From NCBI GenBank assembly GCA_036960305.1, contig JBALWA010000016.1:16803-80802 (forward strand): a stretch of DNA of 64,000 nucleotides, in the 5' to 3' direction. Source of the DNA: JBALVT01 sp036960305 (GTDB lineage: Bacteria > Pseudomonadota > Gammaproteobacteria > Pseudomonadales > Halieaceae). The position numbers and the translations under genes were made by a program. This document shows positions 43,035 through 51,417 of this stretch, piece after piece. Positions within the stretch are counted from its first letter, which is position 1. Each line of letters starts with the position of its first letter. Under the pieces are notes generated by a model that saw nothing but the letters and a program-made list of their open reading frames with translations, was not told the origin of the DNA and searched no databases.

Positions 43035-43079
43035 TATAAGATCCTCGATCTACTGCAAGTAAACCCACCGAGAGCATAG

Positions 43080-43667
43080 ATGGCCAGGTCACCTGAATTC
43101 GATCGCAAGAAAGCTGTTGAAGCCGCCATGAAGCTATTCTGGACTAGAGGCTACACTGCGAGTTCACTGCCCGACCTGCTCGAGGCGATGGGTATCGCCC
43201 GTTCCAGTTTTTATGCCAGCTTCGGCACCAAGCGCTCACTCTTTATAGAATGCCTGGAACTATTCGGCGATCGGACCCTCACCATCCTTGAGGACGATGC
43301 CAAAAGGCTGACTCCCGCCGCCCTGCCCCGCGCCTTTTTCCAGGCCACCGTGTTGGACGTATCACAACGCAAAGCAAAACAGGGCTGCCTGATGGTCAAC
43401 ACAGTGCTGGAGTTGGCGGATGTGGATGCGCAACTCAATCAGCTCGCGACCAAAAAGCTGGACGCAATCGAGAAAGCCTTTACACGAGCCTTTCAGCTGG
43501 CACATGAGAACGGAGAATTGCACAGCCCACATAGCCCGGAGGAGCTCGCCAGTCTTGTGATGACGATCAACCTCGGCCTGCGCGTGCAAAGCCGTCAAAA
43601 CCTGTCGCCGAAGAAACTCAAACCTATTATCGAAAATAGCCTGTCCCTGCTGGGACTTGCTGCCTGA
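43080..43667 (+). CDS. TetR/AcrR-family transcriptional regulator
   Basis: 195 residues. The N-terminal HTH is MKLFWTRGYTASSLPDLLEA then MGIARSSFYASFGTKRSLFI (recognition helix SSFYASFG). The C-terminal ligand-binding domain begins at about 75 and includes KQGCLMVNTVLELADVDAQL, which marks the TetR_C_16/YxaF-like subgroup. It lies 30 bases upstream of the haloalkane dehalogenase gene in the same direction, so it most likely regulates its own operon, with the palindrome at 43017-43034 as the operator. Confidence 0.93.
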   Translation: MARSPEFDRKKAVEAAMKLFWTRGYTASSLPDLLEAMGIARSSFYASFGTKRSLFIECLELFGDRTLTILEDDAKRLTPAALPRAFFQATVLDVSQRKAKQGCLMVNTVLELADVDAQLNQLATKKLDAIEKAFTRAFQLAHENGELHSPHSPEELASLVMTINLGLRVQSRQNLSPKKLKPIIENSLSLLGLAA

Positions 43668-43697
43668 CACGTCACCTGGACCCAAGGAGGTCTTACC

Positions 43698-44576
43698 ATG
43701 CTGTCTGAAACCATGCCCTATGACAAAAAATTTACCAGTGTAAACGGCAAGCAAATCGCCTACGTTGAGGAAGGCAGCGGCGACCCGATTGTGCTGCTTC
43801 ACGGTAACCCTACCTCCTCCTTCCTTTGGCGAAATGTGGTGCCTGAACTGGCGAGTTCCGGGCGAGTCATTGTCCCGGACCTGATCGGCCAGGGCGACTC
43901 CGAAAAACTTCCCGCCAGTGAGGGTCCGGACCGTTACTCTCTGGAAGTTGCCTACAGTTACGTGGACGGCCTGCTTGAAGCCATTGGCGCCACCGAAAAT
44001 GTCACGCTGGTCATTCATGACTGGGGAAGCGGTATCGGCTTTCTCTGGGCCATGCGTCACCCCGCAGCCATCAAGGGCGTGGCCTACATGGAAGGTATCG
44101 TAAAACCCATGAGCTGGACGGACTGGCCCGAGGGCGCTGTGGGAATCTTCAAAGGCTTCCGCTCTGAAAAAGGCGAGGACCTGATCCTCAACCGCAATAT
44201 GTTTATAGAGGGCATATTGCCCACATCCATCATTCGTGAACTAAGCGAGACCGAGATGGATGCCTATCGCGCACCCCACCTCAGCGCCGAGGATCGTCAG
44301 CCCCTGCTGAATTGGCCCCGGCAGATCCCCATTGAGGGTGAACCCGAAGATGTTGTCGCTCTGGTGGAAGAATACGGCACATTTATGTCCGGCAGCGAAC
44401 TGCCGAAACTATTCATCAATGCAGAGCCAGGTTCCATTCTGGTCGGACCACAGCGGGAGTTTTGCCGCAGTTGGCCCAACCAACAGGAAGTCACCGTGAA
44501 GGGTCTCCATTTCGTTCAGGAGGACTCACCACTTGAGATCGGTCAAGCTGTGGCTAACTGGTTGAAAACTATCTAG
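43698..44576 (+). CDS. haloalkane dehalogenase
   Basis: 292 residues. Hydrolytically removes halide from haloalkanes to give an alcohol (EC 3.8.1.5 family). All five catalytic residues of the LinB/DhaA-type subfamily are in place: nucleophile Asp108 and halide-binding Trp109 (VIHDWGSG), halide-binding Asn37 (LLHGNPTSSFLWR), acid Glu132 (AYMEGIV) and base His271 (GLHFVQEDSP). The start follows a perfect AAGGAGGT. It is cotranscribed with the TetR gene. The natural substrate is unknown; marine organohalogens are the obvious possibility. The confident subfamily call rests on the DWG/GNPTSS/HFVQEDSP motifs. Confidence 0.95.
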   Translation: MLSETMPYDKKFTSVNGKQIAYVEEGSGDPIVLLHGNPTSSFLWRNVVPELASSGRVIVPDLIGQGDSEKLPASEGPDRYSLEVAYSYVDGLLEAIGATENVTLVIHDWGSGIGFLWAMRHPAAIKGVAYMEGIVKPMSWTDWPEGAVGIFKGFRSEKGEDLILNRNMFIEGILPTSIIRELSETEMDAYRAPHLSAEDRQPLLNWPRQIPIEGEPEDVVALVEEYGTFMSGSELPKLFINAEPGSILVGPQREFCRSWPNQQEVTVKGLHFVQEDSPLEIGQAVANWLKTI

Positions 44577-44731
44577 TCCGCCCTCCGTCGCACATTTCAA
44601 CAATTCACTGCCCGTATCGCTGCGGAACGCACTTAGACGTCCGTAGCGAACGATCAATTCCGGCCATTTTATCTGCAGTACCCCCACTAGCGGTTTAACT
44701 ATTCAAGCTGTTCTACTGCCTGACCCCCAAG

Positions 44732-44764
44732 TAATTTACATGCACGTAAATTAATGATTATAAT
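44732..44764 (+). promoter_or_regulatory. strong promoter with overlapping 22-base palindrome, upstream of the WS/DGAT operon
   Basis: The -35 is TTTACA (44735-44740) and the -10 is a consensus TATAAT (44759-44764), 18 bases apart. The palindrome TAATTTAC-ATGCAC-GTAAATTA (44732-44753), with perfect 8-base arms, covers the -35 and half the spacer. Transcription would start near 44771, giving a 166-base leader before the ATG at 44937. I see no other feature in the 360-base interval from 44577 to 44936. Confidence 0.7.
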
Positions 44765-44936
44765 ACGACCTCCTTAAGTTGCGACCCAACAGACATACGG
44801 TTGGAATTTAGTGGTACGCCACGCTGCGCATGGATGAACTTCTACTACACTGGATAGAGTTCAGCGGGACAGGCAAAAACAAGCGATTTTTACCCGAATA
44901 TCACCAGGCCTCCGGGCCGGATAGGGCAAACTAGTT

Positions 44937-46346
44937 ATGCATCGATTGGATGGACAGGACGCGATCTTCCTGTATCGGGAGACACCCACAGCGATGATGC
45001 ACACGCTAAAAGTGCATATCGTCAGGCCAGCCTCGCCCGAAGACAGTCTTGAGACTCAATACCTCCGCCTCAAAGAGGGCGTGCTGGGCAACTCCCTGAT
45101 GCGCCAGCGTATTGTCCCAATACCATTCGGTCTTCATCACCCGGTATTGGTGGACGACCCCGACTTTGATGTCAGTGCCCATGTATACAGAGCCGCTATA
45201 CCTGCACCCGGTAGCATGCGCGAACTGGACCACATGGTAGCCCAAATCGGCAGTACGCCGCTGGACAGGTCACGGCCCTTGTGGGAAATGTGGTTGCTCG
45301 AAGGGCTAGAGACGGGTGAGTCGGTGGTTGTGCACAAGATGCACCACTCCATGGCCGACGGTATGGCCTACGTGCAACTGGTGAACAGAGTTTGGCGCGT
45401 AGATGACAATGAAGCGACATCCGAAAACGGCCAGCCACCACCGTCGCCACTGCCCAGCAATCATCGCTTGATATGGGACGCACTGGTGGATCATGCAACC
45501 AAGGACATCTGGAACCTGTGGCCCATTCTAAAATCGTTTTTTGGTAACTTGGCCGAATTGCGTCGTCGCCGTCATGCATCCACCGAGGATCATATCAACC
45601 CGCTGACAGAACCGTTCCCCCAACTGGATTTCAACCGGGCACTGGGCGTGAAGCGTCGTTTTTCCACTTGCCAGATATCACTGGAGGACGTCAAAGACTT
45701 AAAGATCAAACTGGAGGTCACGCTCAATGACGTGGTACTTGCGGTAATCGCCGGTGCGCTGCGAGAGTATCTGCAGGACCGCTCTGAACTACCCGAGAAG
45801 GCGCTCGCCCTATCCATTCCCGTTGGTGCGGATAAACCGGGTTCTCAGCGCGAGCAGGGTAACCGGGTAACCGCCCTGTTTTCCATGATGCACACTGAAA
45901 TAGAAGACCCGCTGGAACGCCTCTATGCCATCCGCAAGCGGACTGAACAGGGCAAGGCGGATCTGGAGATATTTGGCAAGCACCAGTGGGGTGACCTGAT
46001 GGAGTATGTGCCGCCGCCCGTAATGACCTGGCTGGCGCAGCGGGCGTTCAGGAAAAAGCCTGCAAATCAGCCCGGCCACGTGCCCAATGCCAATATCGTT
46101 GTATCCAATGTGCCTGGACCTCGAACGTTACTGGCCAATGATACCTACGGTGAACTCACTGCTATTTATTCTGCCGGCGTGTTGGGCGAATCCATGGGAT
46201 TAAACGTTACCGTCTGGAGTTATGTCGACAATCTGAACATTAGCGCGCTGGCATGTAAAAAGGATATGCCAGATTTGTATCGGCTGACAGAGGCTATTCC
46301 CAGGGCGCTTCAAGAATTGCAACAAGCCGCAGAGCAGCGGAGCTAG
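44937..46346 (+). CDS. wax ester synthase / diacylglycerol acyltransferase (WS/DGAT)
   Basis: 469 residues. Transfers an acyl group from acyl-CoA to a fatty alcohol or diacylglycerol at the membrane or lipid-droplet surface. The catalytic motif HHxxxDG is at 136-142 (KMHHSMADGMAY). The second conserved motif is NIVVSNVPGP. Other family segments are LDRSRPLWEMWLLEGL, EVTLNDVVLAVIAGALREYL, and LALSIPVGADKPGSQREQGN. Its own ATG has no good Shine-Dalgarno. It is the first gene of a seven-gene operon and is followed after 4 bases by an alpha/beta hydrolase. A second, divergent WS/DGAT follows at 47210. Confidence 0.95.
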   Translation: MHRLDGQDAIFLYRETPTAMMHTLKVHIVRPASPEDSLETQYLRLKEGVLGNSLMRQRIVPIPFGLHHPVLVDDPDFDVSAHVYRAAIPAPGSMRELDHMVAQIGSTPLDRSRPLWEMWLLEGLETGESVVVHKMHHSMADGMAYVQLVNRVWRVDDNEATSENGQPPPSPLPSNHRLIWDALVDHATKDIWNLWPILKSFFGNLAELRRRRHASTEDHINPLTEPFPQLDFNRALGVKRRFSTCQISLEDVKDLKIKLEVTLNDVVLAVIAGALREYLQDRSELPEKALALSIPVGADKPGSQREQGNRVTALFSMMHTEIEDPLERLYAIRKRTEQGKADLEIFGKHQWGDLMEYVPPPVMTWLAQRAFRKKPANQPGHVPNANIVVSNVPGPRTLLANDTYGELTAIYSAGVLGESMGLNVTVWSYVDNLNISALACKKDMPDLYRLTEAIPRALQELQQAAEQRS

Positions 46347-46350
46347 ACGA

Positions 46351-47187
46351 GTGGGCGCGTACAATCCAGAACCGACTTTGCAGTGGCTGGAAGCTAGCGG
46401 GAACCAGTCAGCACAGCTCGCCACAGAATCCCGTGGTCGGGGCCAGCCCTTTGTGTGGGGTCATGCCTTGATGGGCAGCATGGCCCAGGACCTGGATGGC
46501 GGTGTGCTAGCCTGGCGCGACTTGACCGATAGCGTCGAAGTTATACGCTATGATGCCCGTGGCCATGGACTCTCAGAAACAATGGGTGACCCTGAAGATT
46601 TTCGCTGGGACAATCTGGCTCGGGCAATGTGGCAGGTTGCAGACCACTATACCAACGCCAGGGTGGTACTGGGCGGAGCATCAATGGGCTGCGCCACTTC
46701 ACTGCATGCTGCCTGCCAGCGCCCGGACCGGGTTAAGGGCCTGGTGCTGGTCATTCCGCCCACCGCATGGGAGTCGCGTGACAAAATGAAGCGCAACTAC
46801 CGCGTCATGGCGGGTATCGTGAAGTGGACGCGGGCGCTGCCTTTTCGTCTGCTAAAAATGGTGCCCTCGCCTGCCCCTGACAGCGCCTTTCAACGGCGCA
46901 TGTTTTCCGTGATGGCTGAGCATCTGGCCACAGTGCGGCCAGAAGGCGTGGTCGGTGCCATGCGCGGTGCGGCGCTGTCTGATCTTCCGGCCAAAGAAGA
47001 ACTTAAAAAACTCACCATGCCGGTGCTGATACTGGCCTGGCCTGACGATTCAACTCACCCGCTGGTTGTTGCCGAAAACCTGGCCGAGCTGCTGCCGCAA
47101 GCGCAACTGGCGGTGATTAAAAACCCTGAAGATCCTGACCACTGGCCACAAATGGTTGGGGATTTCATCACCTCATTGAACGAGTAA
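46351..47187 (+). CDS. alpha/beta-hydrolase
   Basis: 278 residues starting at GTG 46351, 4 bases after the WS/DGAT stop. The fold is shown by PFVWGHALMGSM (oxyanion region), YDARGHGLSETMGDP, and the nucleophile elbow GGASMGCATS (Ser111). The acid is around LAWPDDSTHPL and the base is probably His264 (NPEDPDHWPQM). It lacks a signal peptide, so it acts inside the cell. From context it is a candidate ester or thioester hydrolase working against, or on the products of, the neighbouring acyltransferases. It is paralogous to the protein at 51418 (shared GGASMGC and PPTAW), which lacks the His. Confidence 0.9.
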   Translation: MGAYNPEPTLQWLEASGNQSAQLATESRGRGQPFVWGHALMGSMAQDLDGGVLAWRDLTDSVEVIRYDARGHGLSETMGDPEDFRWDNLARAMWQVADHYTNARVVLGGASMGCATSLHAACQRPDRVKGLVLVIPPTAWESRDKMKRNYRVMAGIVKWTRALPFRLLKMVPSPAPDSAFQRRMFSVMAEHLATVRPEGVVGAMRGAALSDLPAKEELKKLTMPVLILAWPDDSTHPLVVAENLAELLPQAQLAVIKNPEDPDHWPQMVGDFITSLNE

Positions 47188-47209
47188 CTTTTTACCGGAG
47201 ATTTCTACC

Positions 47210-48796
47210 ATGGCAAAATATTATTACGAGACACTTGCTCCTACCGACTACGGCTTCCTGGTTCACGAAAATCCTATTGAGCATATGCACGTGACCGGAC
47301 TGGCCGTTTTTACTGCCGGGCCACTGGCGGAAGATGGCGGGGTAAATTTCGCCAAGTTGAAGAAAGCCGTGGCAGACGTATTGCATCGCATACCGCGCTA
47401 TCGCCAGAAGCTGATGTGGCTGGAAGAAGAAAAAAGTTCAACTCTGGGCCGAGTAGCCAGTTGGATTCAGCCGAACACAGAATATCCGCCAGTGTGGGTG
47501 GATGACGAGCACTTTGACATTGATTATCACGTGCGCCACACCAGCTTGCCCCATCCTGGCAATGATGAGCAGCTAAAGACCTTTGTCGGCCAATGTATCT
47601 CGCAGCAGCTGGACCGTTCGCGGCCACTGTGGGAGTGTTACATTATCGAGGGTCTGGAGAATGGCGGCTTCGCCTGCGTCACCAAAATGCATCACTGCAT
47701 GGTTGATGGTGAGTCCGGCATCGATCTCAGTGCGGTGCTGATGCATATTGACCCCAACCACGTTCCGGAAGACGGGCCGGTTTATCATCCACGTAAGGCG
47801 CCAACCCAGGCAGAGCTGAAAAAAGAAATACGGAAGAAGCGCTTTATGCAGCCCTGGAAGGTTATCCAGGATCTGCAGGAATATGGGCGTGAGTCTGATA
47901 ATGTCGGCAAGGACTTGATGGAGCGAGGCAAGGCAGTTGGAGAAATGATCTCCAGCTCTATGGGCCAGGCCCGGGTGGAAAGCCCGCTTAACGGTGAAAG
48001 CAGCGCCCAGCGAATATACGAATGGCTGGATTTGCCGCTGGACCAGATAAAGCAGGCCGCCAAGTCCGCCGATGCGACGGTGAATGATGTGGTGTTAACC
48101 ATGGTCACGGGCGCGGTCCGTGAATATTGTGGTGGCCGCGGTTTTGATGTCGACAAAGAGCCGTTCCGCGTCTCTGCCCCGGTCAGTATGCGCAAGCGCA
48201 CGGGCAAAAAAACGGCTGAGGGTGAGATGGGCAACGAGGTCACCCAATGGACGATAACACTGCCGATAGATCAACGCTCATCCACCAAGCAGCTGGCCGC
48301 AATACACGATGAAACATTAGCCCTTAAAGACTCCTCGGCGGTGCTGGCGACGCAAACCCTCACCAGCATCATTTCTTTGTCACCTGGTTTGATGGGCGTC
48401 ATGATGGGTCAGGCAACGGTAGGGGTGAATACCCTGGTAACCAACATGCCCGGCCCTCAGTTTCCGCTTTACCAATGCGGTGCTGAAATGTTGGTGGCGC
48501 GGCCCGTGGTGCCCCTCAATAGCGGTCTCGGCATTGTCATCGGCGTACTGAGCTATAACGGCACCATCAGTTTTGGCCTGAGTGGCGACCCAGCCATTAT
48601 GGATGATCTGGGTGAGTTTCGAGATGCTTTGGCTAAATCATTCAAGACCCTGCAGCGCTCAATCGAACGACGCAGACTAGCCGCTGCGGAGAAGGCAGCC
48701 GAGGCGGTCGCGAAGCCTGCGGCCAAGAAAAAACCTGCCGCGAAGAAAAAGCCCGCAGCTAAGAAAAAAACGGCGTCCAAAAAGAAGAGCAGTTAA
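47210..48796 (+). CDS. WS/DGAT with a basic histone-like C-terminal tail
   Basis: 528 residues. WS/DGAT family: HHxxxDG at 161-167 (KMHHCMVDGESGID), LDRSRPLWECYIIEGLENGG, ATVNDVVLTMVTGAVREYCG, and NTLVTNMPGPQFPLY. Beyond the normal end (SIERRRLAAAEKAAE) there is an extra tail, residues 501-528, made of PAAKKK units and ending KKKSS. Lysine/alanine/proline tails of this type bind nucleic acid or polyanionic surfaces in histone H1 and AlgP. They are not a standard WS/DGAT feature. The tail is encoded by near-repeats at 48713-48790. It has a good AGATTT-GGAG ribosome site and follows the hydrolase after 22 bases. Confidence 0.93.
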   Translation: MAKYYYETLAPTDYGFLVHENPIEHMHVTGLAVFTAGPLAEDGGVNFAKLKKAVADVLHRIPRYRQKLMWLEEEKSSTLGRVASWIQPNTEYPPVWVDDEHFDIDYHVRHTSLPHPGNDEQLKTFVGQCISQQLDRSRPLWECYIIEGLENGGFACVTKMHHCMVDGESGIDLSAVLMHIDPNHVPEDGPVYHPRKAPTQAELKKEIRKKRFMQPWKVIQDLQEYGRESDNVGKDLMERGKAVGEMISSSMGQARVESPLNGESSAQRIYEWLDLPLDQIKQAAKSADATVNDVVLTMVTGAVREYCGGRGFDVDKEPFRVSAPVSMRKRTGKKTAEGEMGNEVTQWTITLPIDQRSSTKQLAAIHDETLALKDSSAVLATQTLTSIISLSPGLMGVMMGQATVGVNTLVTNMPGPQFPLYQCGAEMLVARPVVPLNSGLGIVIGVLSYNGTISFGLSGDPAIMDDLGEFRDALAKSFKTLQRSIERRRLAAAEKAAEAVAKPAAKKKPAAKKKPAAKKKTASKKKSS

Positions 48797-48845
48797 TGCA
48801 ACCGGGGATTCATCTGCTAAGTAAGGCCGAGAGAGGAGACTTAAC

Positions 48846-49739
48846 TTGAACGTGGTAAACACACAACCGCTGGCGGAGCTGCCCGGTAACCAGGCCCCGG
48901 ATCACTTCGCACCGACCGGGGTGTTCGTCGATGTGCCTGATGCTGGCACCTATTTCTATCGCCAGTATCTCAATCCCGGCAAACCCACCATCTTGCTACT
49001 CCACGGCATGCTGGCAAGTTCAGGGCTAAACTGGTTTCGCACTTTTCCCGCTTTGGCCAAGCACTTCAATATTATTGCCCCGGACCTGCGCGGCCACGGC
49101 CGCAGTCAGCGCGGTAAGAAACGCTTTACCATTGGCCGCTGCGCCCAGGACATGGCCGCTTTATTGGATAGCCTCAATACCGGCCCCGTTATAGTTGTCG
49201 GTTATTCTATGGGCGGCGCCATTGCCCAGACGTTCTGGAGAATGTTCCCCTATAAAGTGGCCGGCCTGGTGCTGACTGCGACCGCTTACAAGGCGCGCAT
49301 GGGTAGGAAAGAGCAGATGTTTGCCCTGCCAATCTTTGCCGGCTTTGTCGGCCTGGGACGACTGACTGAGGTATTGAGTCATCTACCCCGGGGGCTGATA
49401 AAACGTTATCTGCCCACCATGGCCGATCAGCTGCACGAGGATGAGCGCCGCTGGGCCCTGGATGAGATGCGCCGCACCAGTTTAAGGGTGTTGCTAGAGA
49501 CCGCTAGAGAGATGGCATTTCACGACAGCAGCGCCTGGATACACGAGATCGATGTACCCACAGCAGTGCTGGCATTGGAGCAAGACCAGGTGATTGACCC
49601 CGAGCACCAGTATGAAATTGCCGAGATGATACCCGATGCAGAGCTATATACCTTTGACGGTGGTCACGCCTGCTGTACCAACCCGGAATACGGTGAGGCG
49701 CTGGCGAAAGTCTGCCTGGACGTAGCCAAACGTATTTGA
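48846..49739 (+). CDS. alpha/beta-hydrolase (lipase-like)
   Basis: 297 residues, TTG start supported by GAGAGGAGAC upstream. The oxyanion motif is LLLHGMLASSGLNW, followed by APDLRGHGRSQRGKKRF, nucleophile Ser121 in VVGYSMGGAIAQ, and His274 (FDGGHACCTNPEYG); the acid is in LALEQDQVID. No signal peptide. It belongs to a different branch from the two GGASMGC hydrolases of this operon. A monoacylglycerol lipase or esterase activity is plausible. The gene is 17 bases before the acyl-CoA synthetase start, so co-expression is near certain. An earlier ATG is not available. Confidence 0.9.
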   Translation: MNVVNTQPLAELPGNQAPDHFAPTGVFVDVPDAGTYFYRQYLNPGKPTILLLHGMLASSGLNWFRTFPALAKHFNIIAPDLRGHGRSQRGKKRFTIGRCAQDMAALLDSLNTGPVIVVGYSMGGAIAQTFWRMFPYKVAGLVLTATAYKARMGRKEQMFALPIFAGFVGLGRLTEVLSHLPRGLIKRYLPTMADQLHEDERRWALDEMRRTSLRVLLETAREMAFHDSSAWIHEIDVPTAVLALEQDQVIDPEHQYEIAEMIPDAELYTFDGGHACCTNPEYGEALAKVCLDVAKRI

Positions 49740-49758
49740 AGAACCAAGGAGACATTTG

Positions 49759-51369
49759 ATGGAATTTAATCTAGCTGATTTGTTTGAGCGCATTGCGGAC
49801 ACAGTGCCGGATAATCCCGCACTGGTGTGTGAGCAGCGCCGTCTCAGTTACCGCGAGCTGGACGCCCGCGCCAACCGCCTGGCGAATTACTGGCAGGCCC
49901 AGGGCATTGGAGAAGGCGATCACATTGGCCTGCAACTGATGAACGGTAGTGAGTATATAGAAGGCATGCTTGCGGCTTACAAGATCCGCGCTGTCGCCAT
50001 TAATATCAATTACAACTACGTCGAATCTGAATTGGCCTACATATACGATAATGCCGATCTGGTCGGGTTGGTCTGTCACCAGCAGTTTCTGGGGTGCGCA
50101 GTACCTGTCGCAGCGGCGCAGTCAAAACTGAACAACGTGCTGTGCGTGACGGACGACTCTGGCGCCTCAGTACCTGATAGCTGCGTAACTTATGAAGAAG
50201 CACTGGCCGGTGCCTCGGACGAGAGAAACTTTGGCCCGCGCAGTGGTGACGATCTGTACATCGTCTATACCGGCGGAACCACCGGCATGCCCAAGGGGGT
50301 TATGTGGCGCCAGGAAGATATTTTCTTCTCCGCCATGGGTGGCGGCGACCCTGACAATAGCAAGGGCCCAATCAGTACGCCGGAGGAGATAGTGGAGCGG
50401 ATGCCTGCCATGGAGATGGCGGCAATGCCAACCCCACCGTTTATGCATGCGGCGGCACAGTGGCTGGCGATGAACACCCTGTTTGCCGGAGGCAAGTTGG
50501 TGATACCAGCCAGTGGCCTTTTTGATGCTGCCAAAATATTGCGCGCGGTGAGTGATGAAAGTGTACTCCTGATTGTTATCGTGGGCGATGCCATGGCAGT
50601 GCCCTTATGCAAGGAGCTAGAGGCCAATCCAGATAAATACGATACCTCTACCTTGTTTGCAATCGCCTCCGGCGGCGCCCTGTTTTCACCCGCGACCAAA
50701 GACCGTGTGCTGGGCTTGCTGCCAGGCCGCATGATTATCGACGGCCTCGGCTCCTCTGAAACCGGTGCCATGGGTAACAAGCTGAGCTCCGAAAGTGGCG
50801 ACTCCGGTGAACCCCGGTTCATGGTTGGCGACAACATGATCGTGCTTGATGACAATGACCAGCCCATCGCTGCGGGCTCCGGGGAAGTGGGAAGACTGGC
50901 CAAGAAAGGACGGGTGCCATTGGGCTATTACAAGGCACCAGAGAAGTCGGCTGAGACCTTTGTAAAAATTGATGGTGAGCGATGGGCCATCCCGGGCGAC
51001 ATGGCTTCAGTCGAGGATGATGGCACCATCTTACTACACGGTCGAGGTTCCACCAGTATCAACACCGGCGGCGAAAAAGTATTTCCAGAGGAAGTCGAAG
51101 CGGTACTCAAGGCCCACCCGGACATCAACGATACACTGGTTGTGGGCGTGCCCGATGATCGCTGGGGTCAAATTGTAGTGGCGCTGTACCAGAGCACTGA
51201 TTCAGAGGAGCTGGAGTTGGACAGCGTGCGTGAGTTTTGTCGCGGTAGCCTCGCCAGCTATAAAGCACCTCGGGCATTGGTGCGAGTCGATGCGATCAAA
51301 CGTACACCTGCAGCCAAGGCAGATTATGTCTGGGCCAAGGACGAGGCCATTCGCCAACTGGGCGAGTAA
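49759..51369 (+). CDS. acyl-CoA synthetase (AMP-forming)
   Basis: 536 residues from the ATG at 49759, which has AAGGAG upstream (a TTG lies immediately before it). ATP-dependent activation of a fatty or other carboxylic acid to acyl-CoA. The AMP-binding signature is IVYTGGTTGMPKGVMWRQED. Family motifs are DGLGSSETGAMGN (A5-type, with SSETG) and GDMASVEDDGTI, then the hinge HGRGSTSINTGGEKVFPEEV and the C-terminal Lys region KRTPAAKADYVW. It most resembles the branch of medium/long-chain or 3-oxocholest-type synthetases (FadD3/FadD19-like) that activate unusual hydrophobic acids. It supplies acyl-CoA to the acyltransferases of the same operon. Confidence 0.94.
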   Translation: MEFNLADLFERIADTVPDNPALVCEQRRLSYRELDARANRLANYWQAQGIGEGDHIGLQLMNGSEYIEGMLAAYKIRAVAININYNYVESELAYIYDNADLVGLVCHQQFLGCAVPVAAAQSKLNNVLCVTDDSGASVPDSCVTYEEALAGASDERNFGPRSGDDLYIVYTGGTTGMPKGVMWRQEDIFFSAMGGGDPDNSKGPISTPEEIVERMPAMEMAAMPTPPFMHAAAQWLAMNTLFAGGKLVIPASGLFDAAKILRAVSDESVLLIVIVGDAMAVPLCKELEANPDKYDTSTLFAIASGGALFSPATKDRVLGLLPGRMIIDGLGSSETGAMGNKLSSESGDSGEPRFMVGDNMIVLDDNDQPIAAGSGEVGRLAKKGRVPLGYYKAPEKSAETFVKIDGERWAIPGDMASVEDDGTILLHGRGSTSINTGGEKVFPEEVEAVLKAHPDINDTLVVGVPDDRWGQIVVALYQSTDSEELELDSVREFCRGSLASYKAPRALVRVDAIKRTPAAKADYVWAKDEAIRQLGE

Positions 51370-51417
51370 GGGCAAGCATTAGCCTGATACCAGGTATTAG
51401 GGAGTTACGGGGACACT

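Noticed and set aside
43362..44060. 232-codon minus-strand frame across the TetR/dehalogenase junction
   Set aside because: Antisense to two well-supported genes, no domain or ribosome binding site.
50265..50903. 212-codon minus-strand frame
   Set aside because: Antisense to the acyl-CoA synthetase with no recognisable motif.
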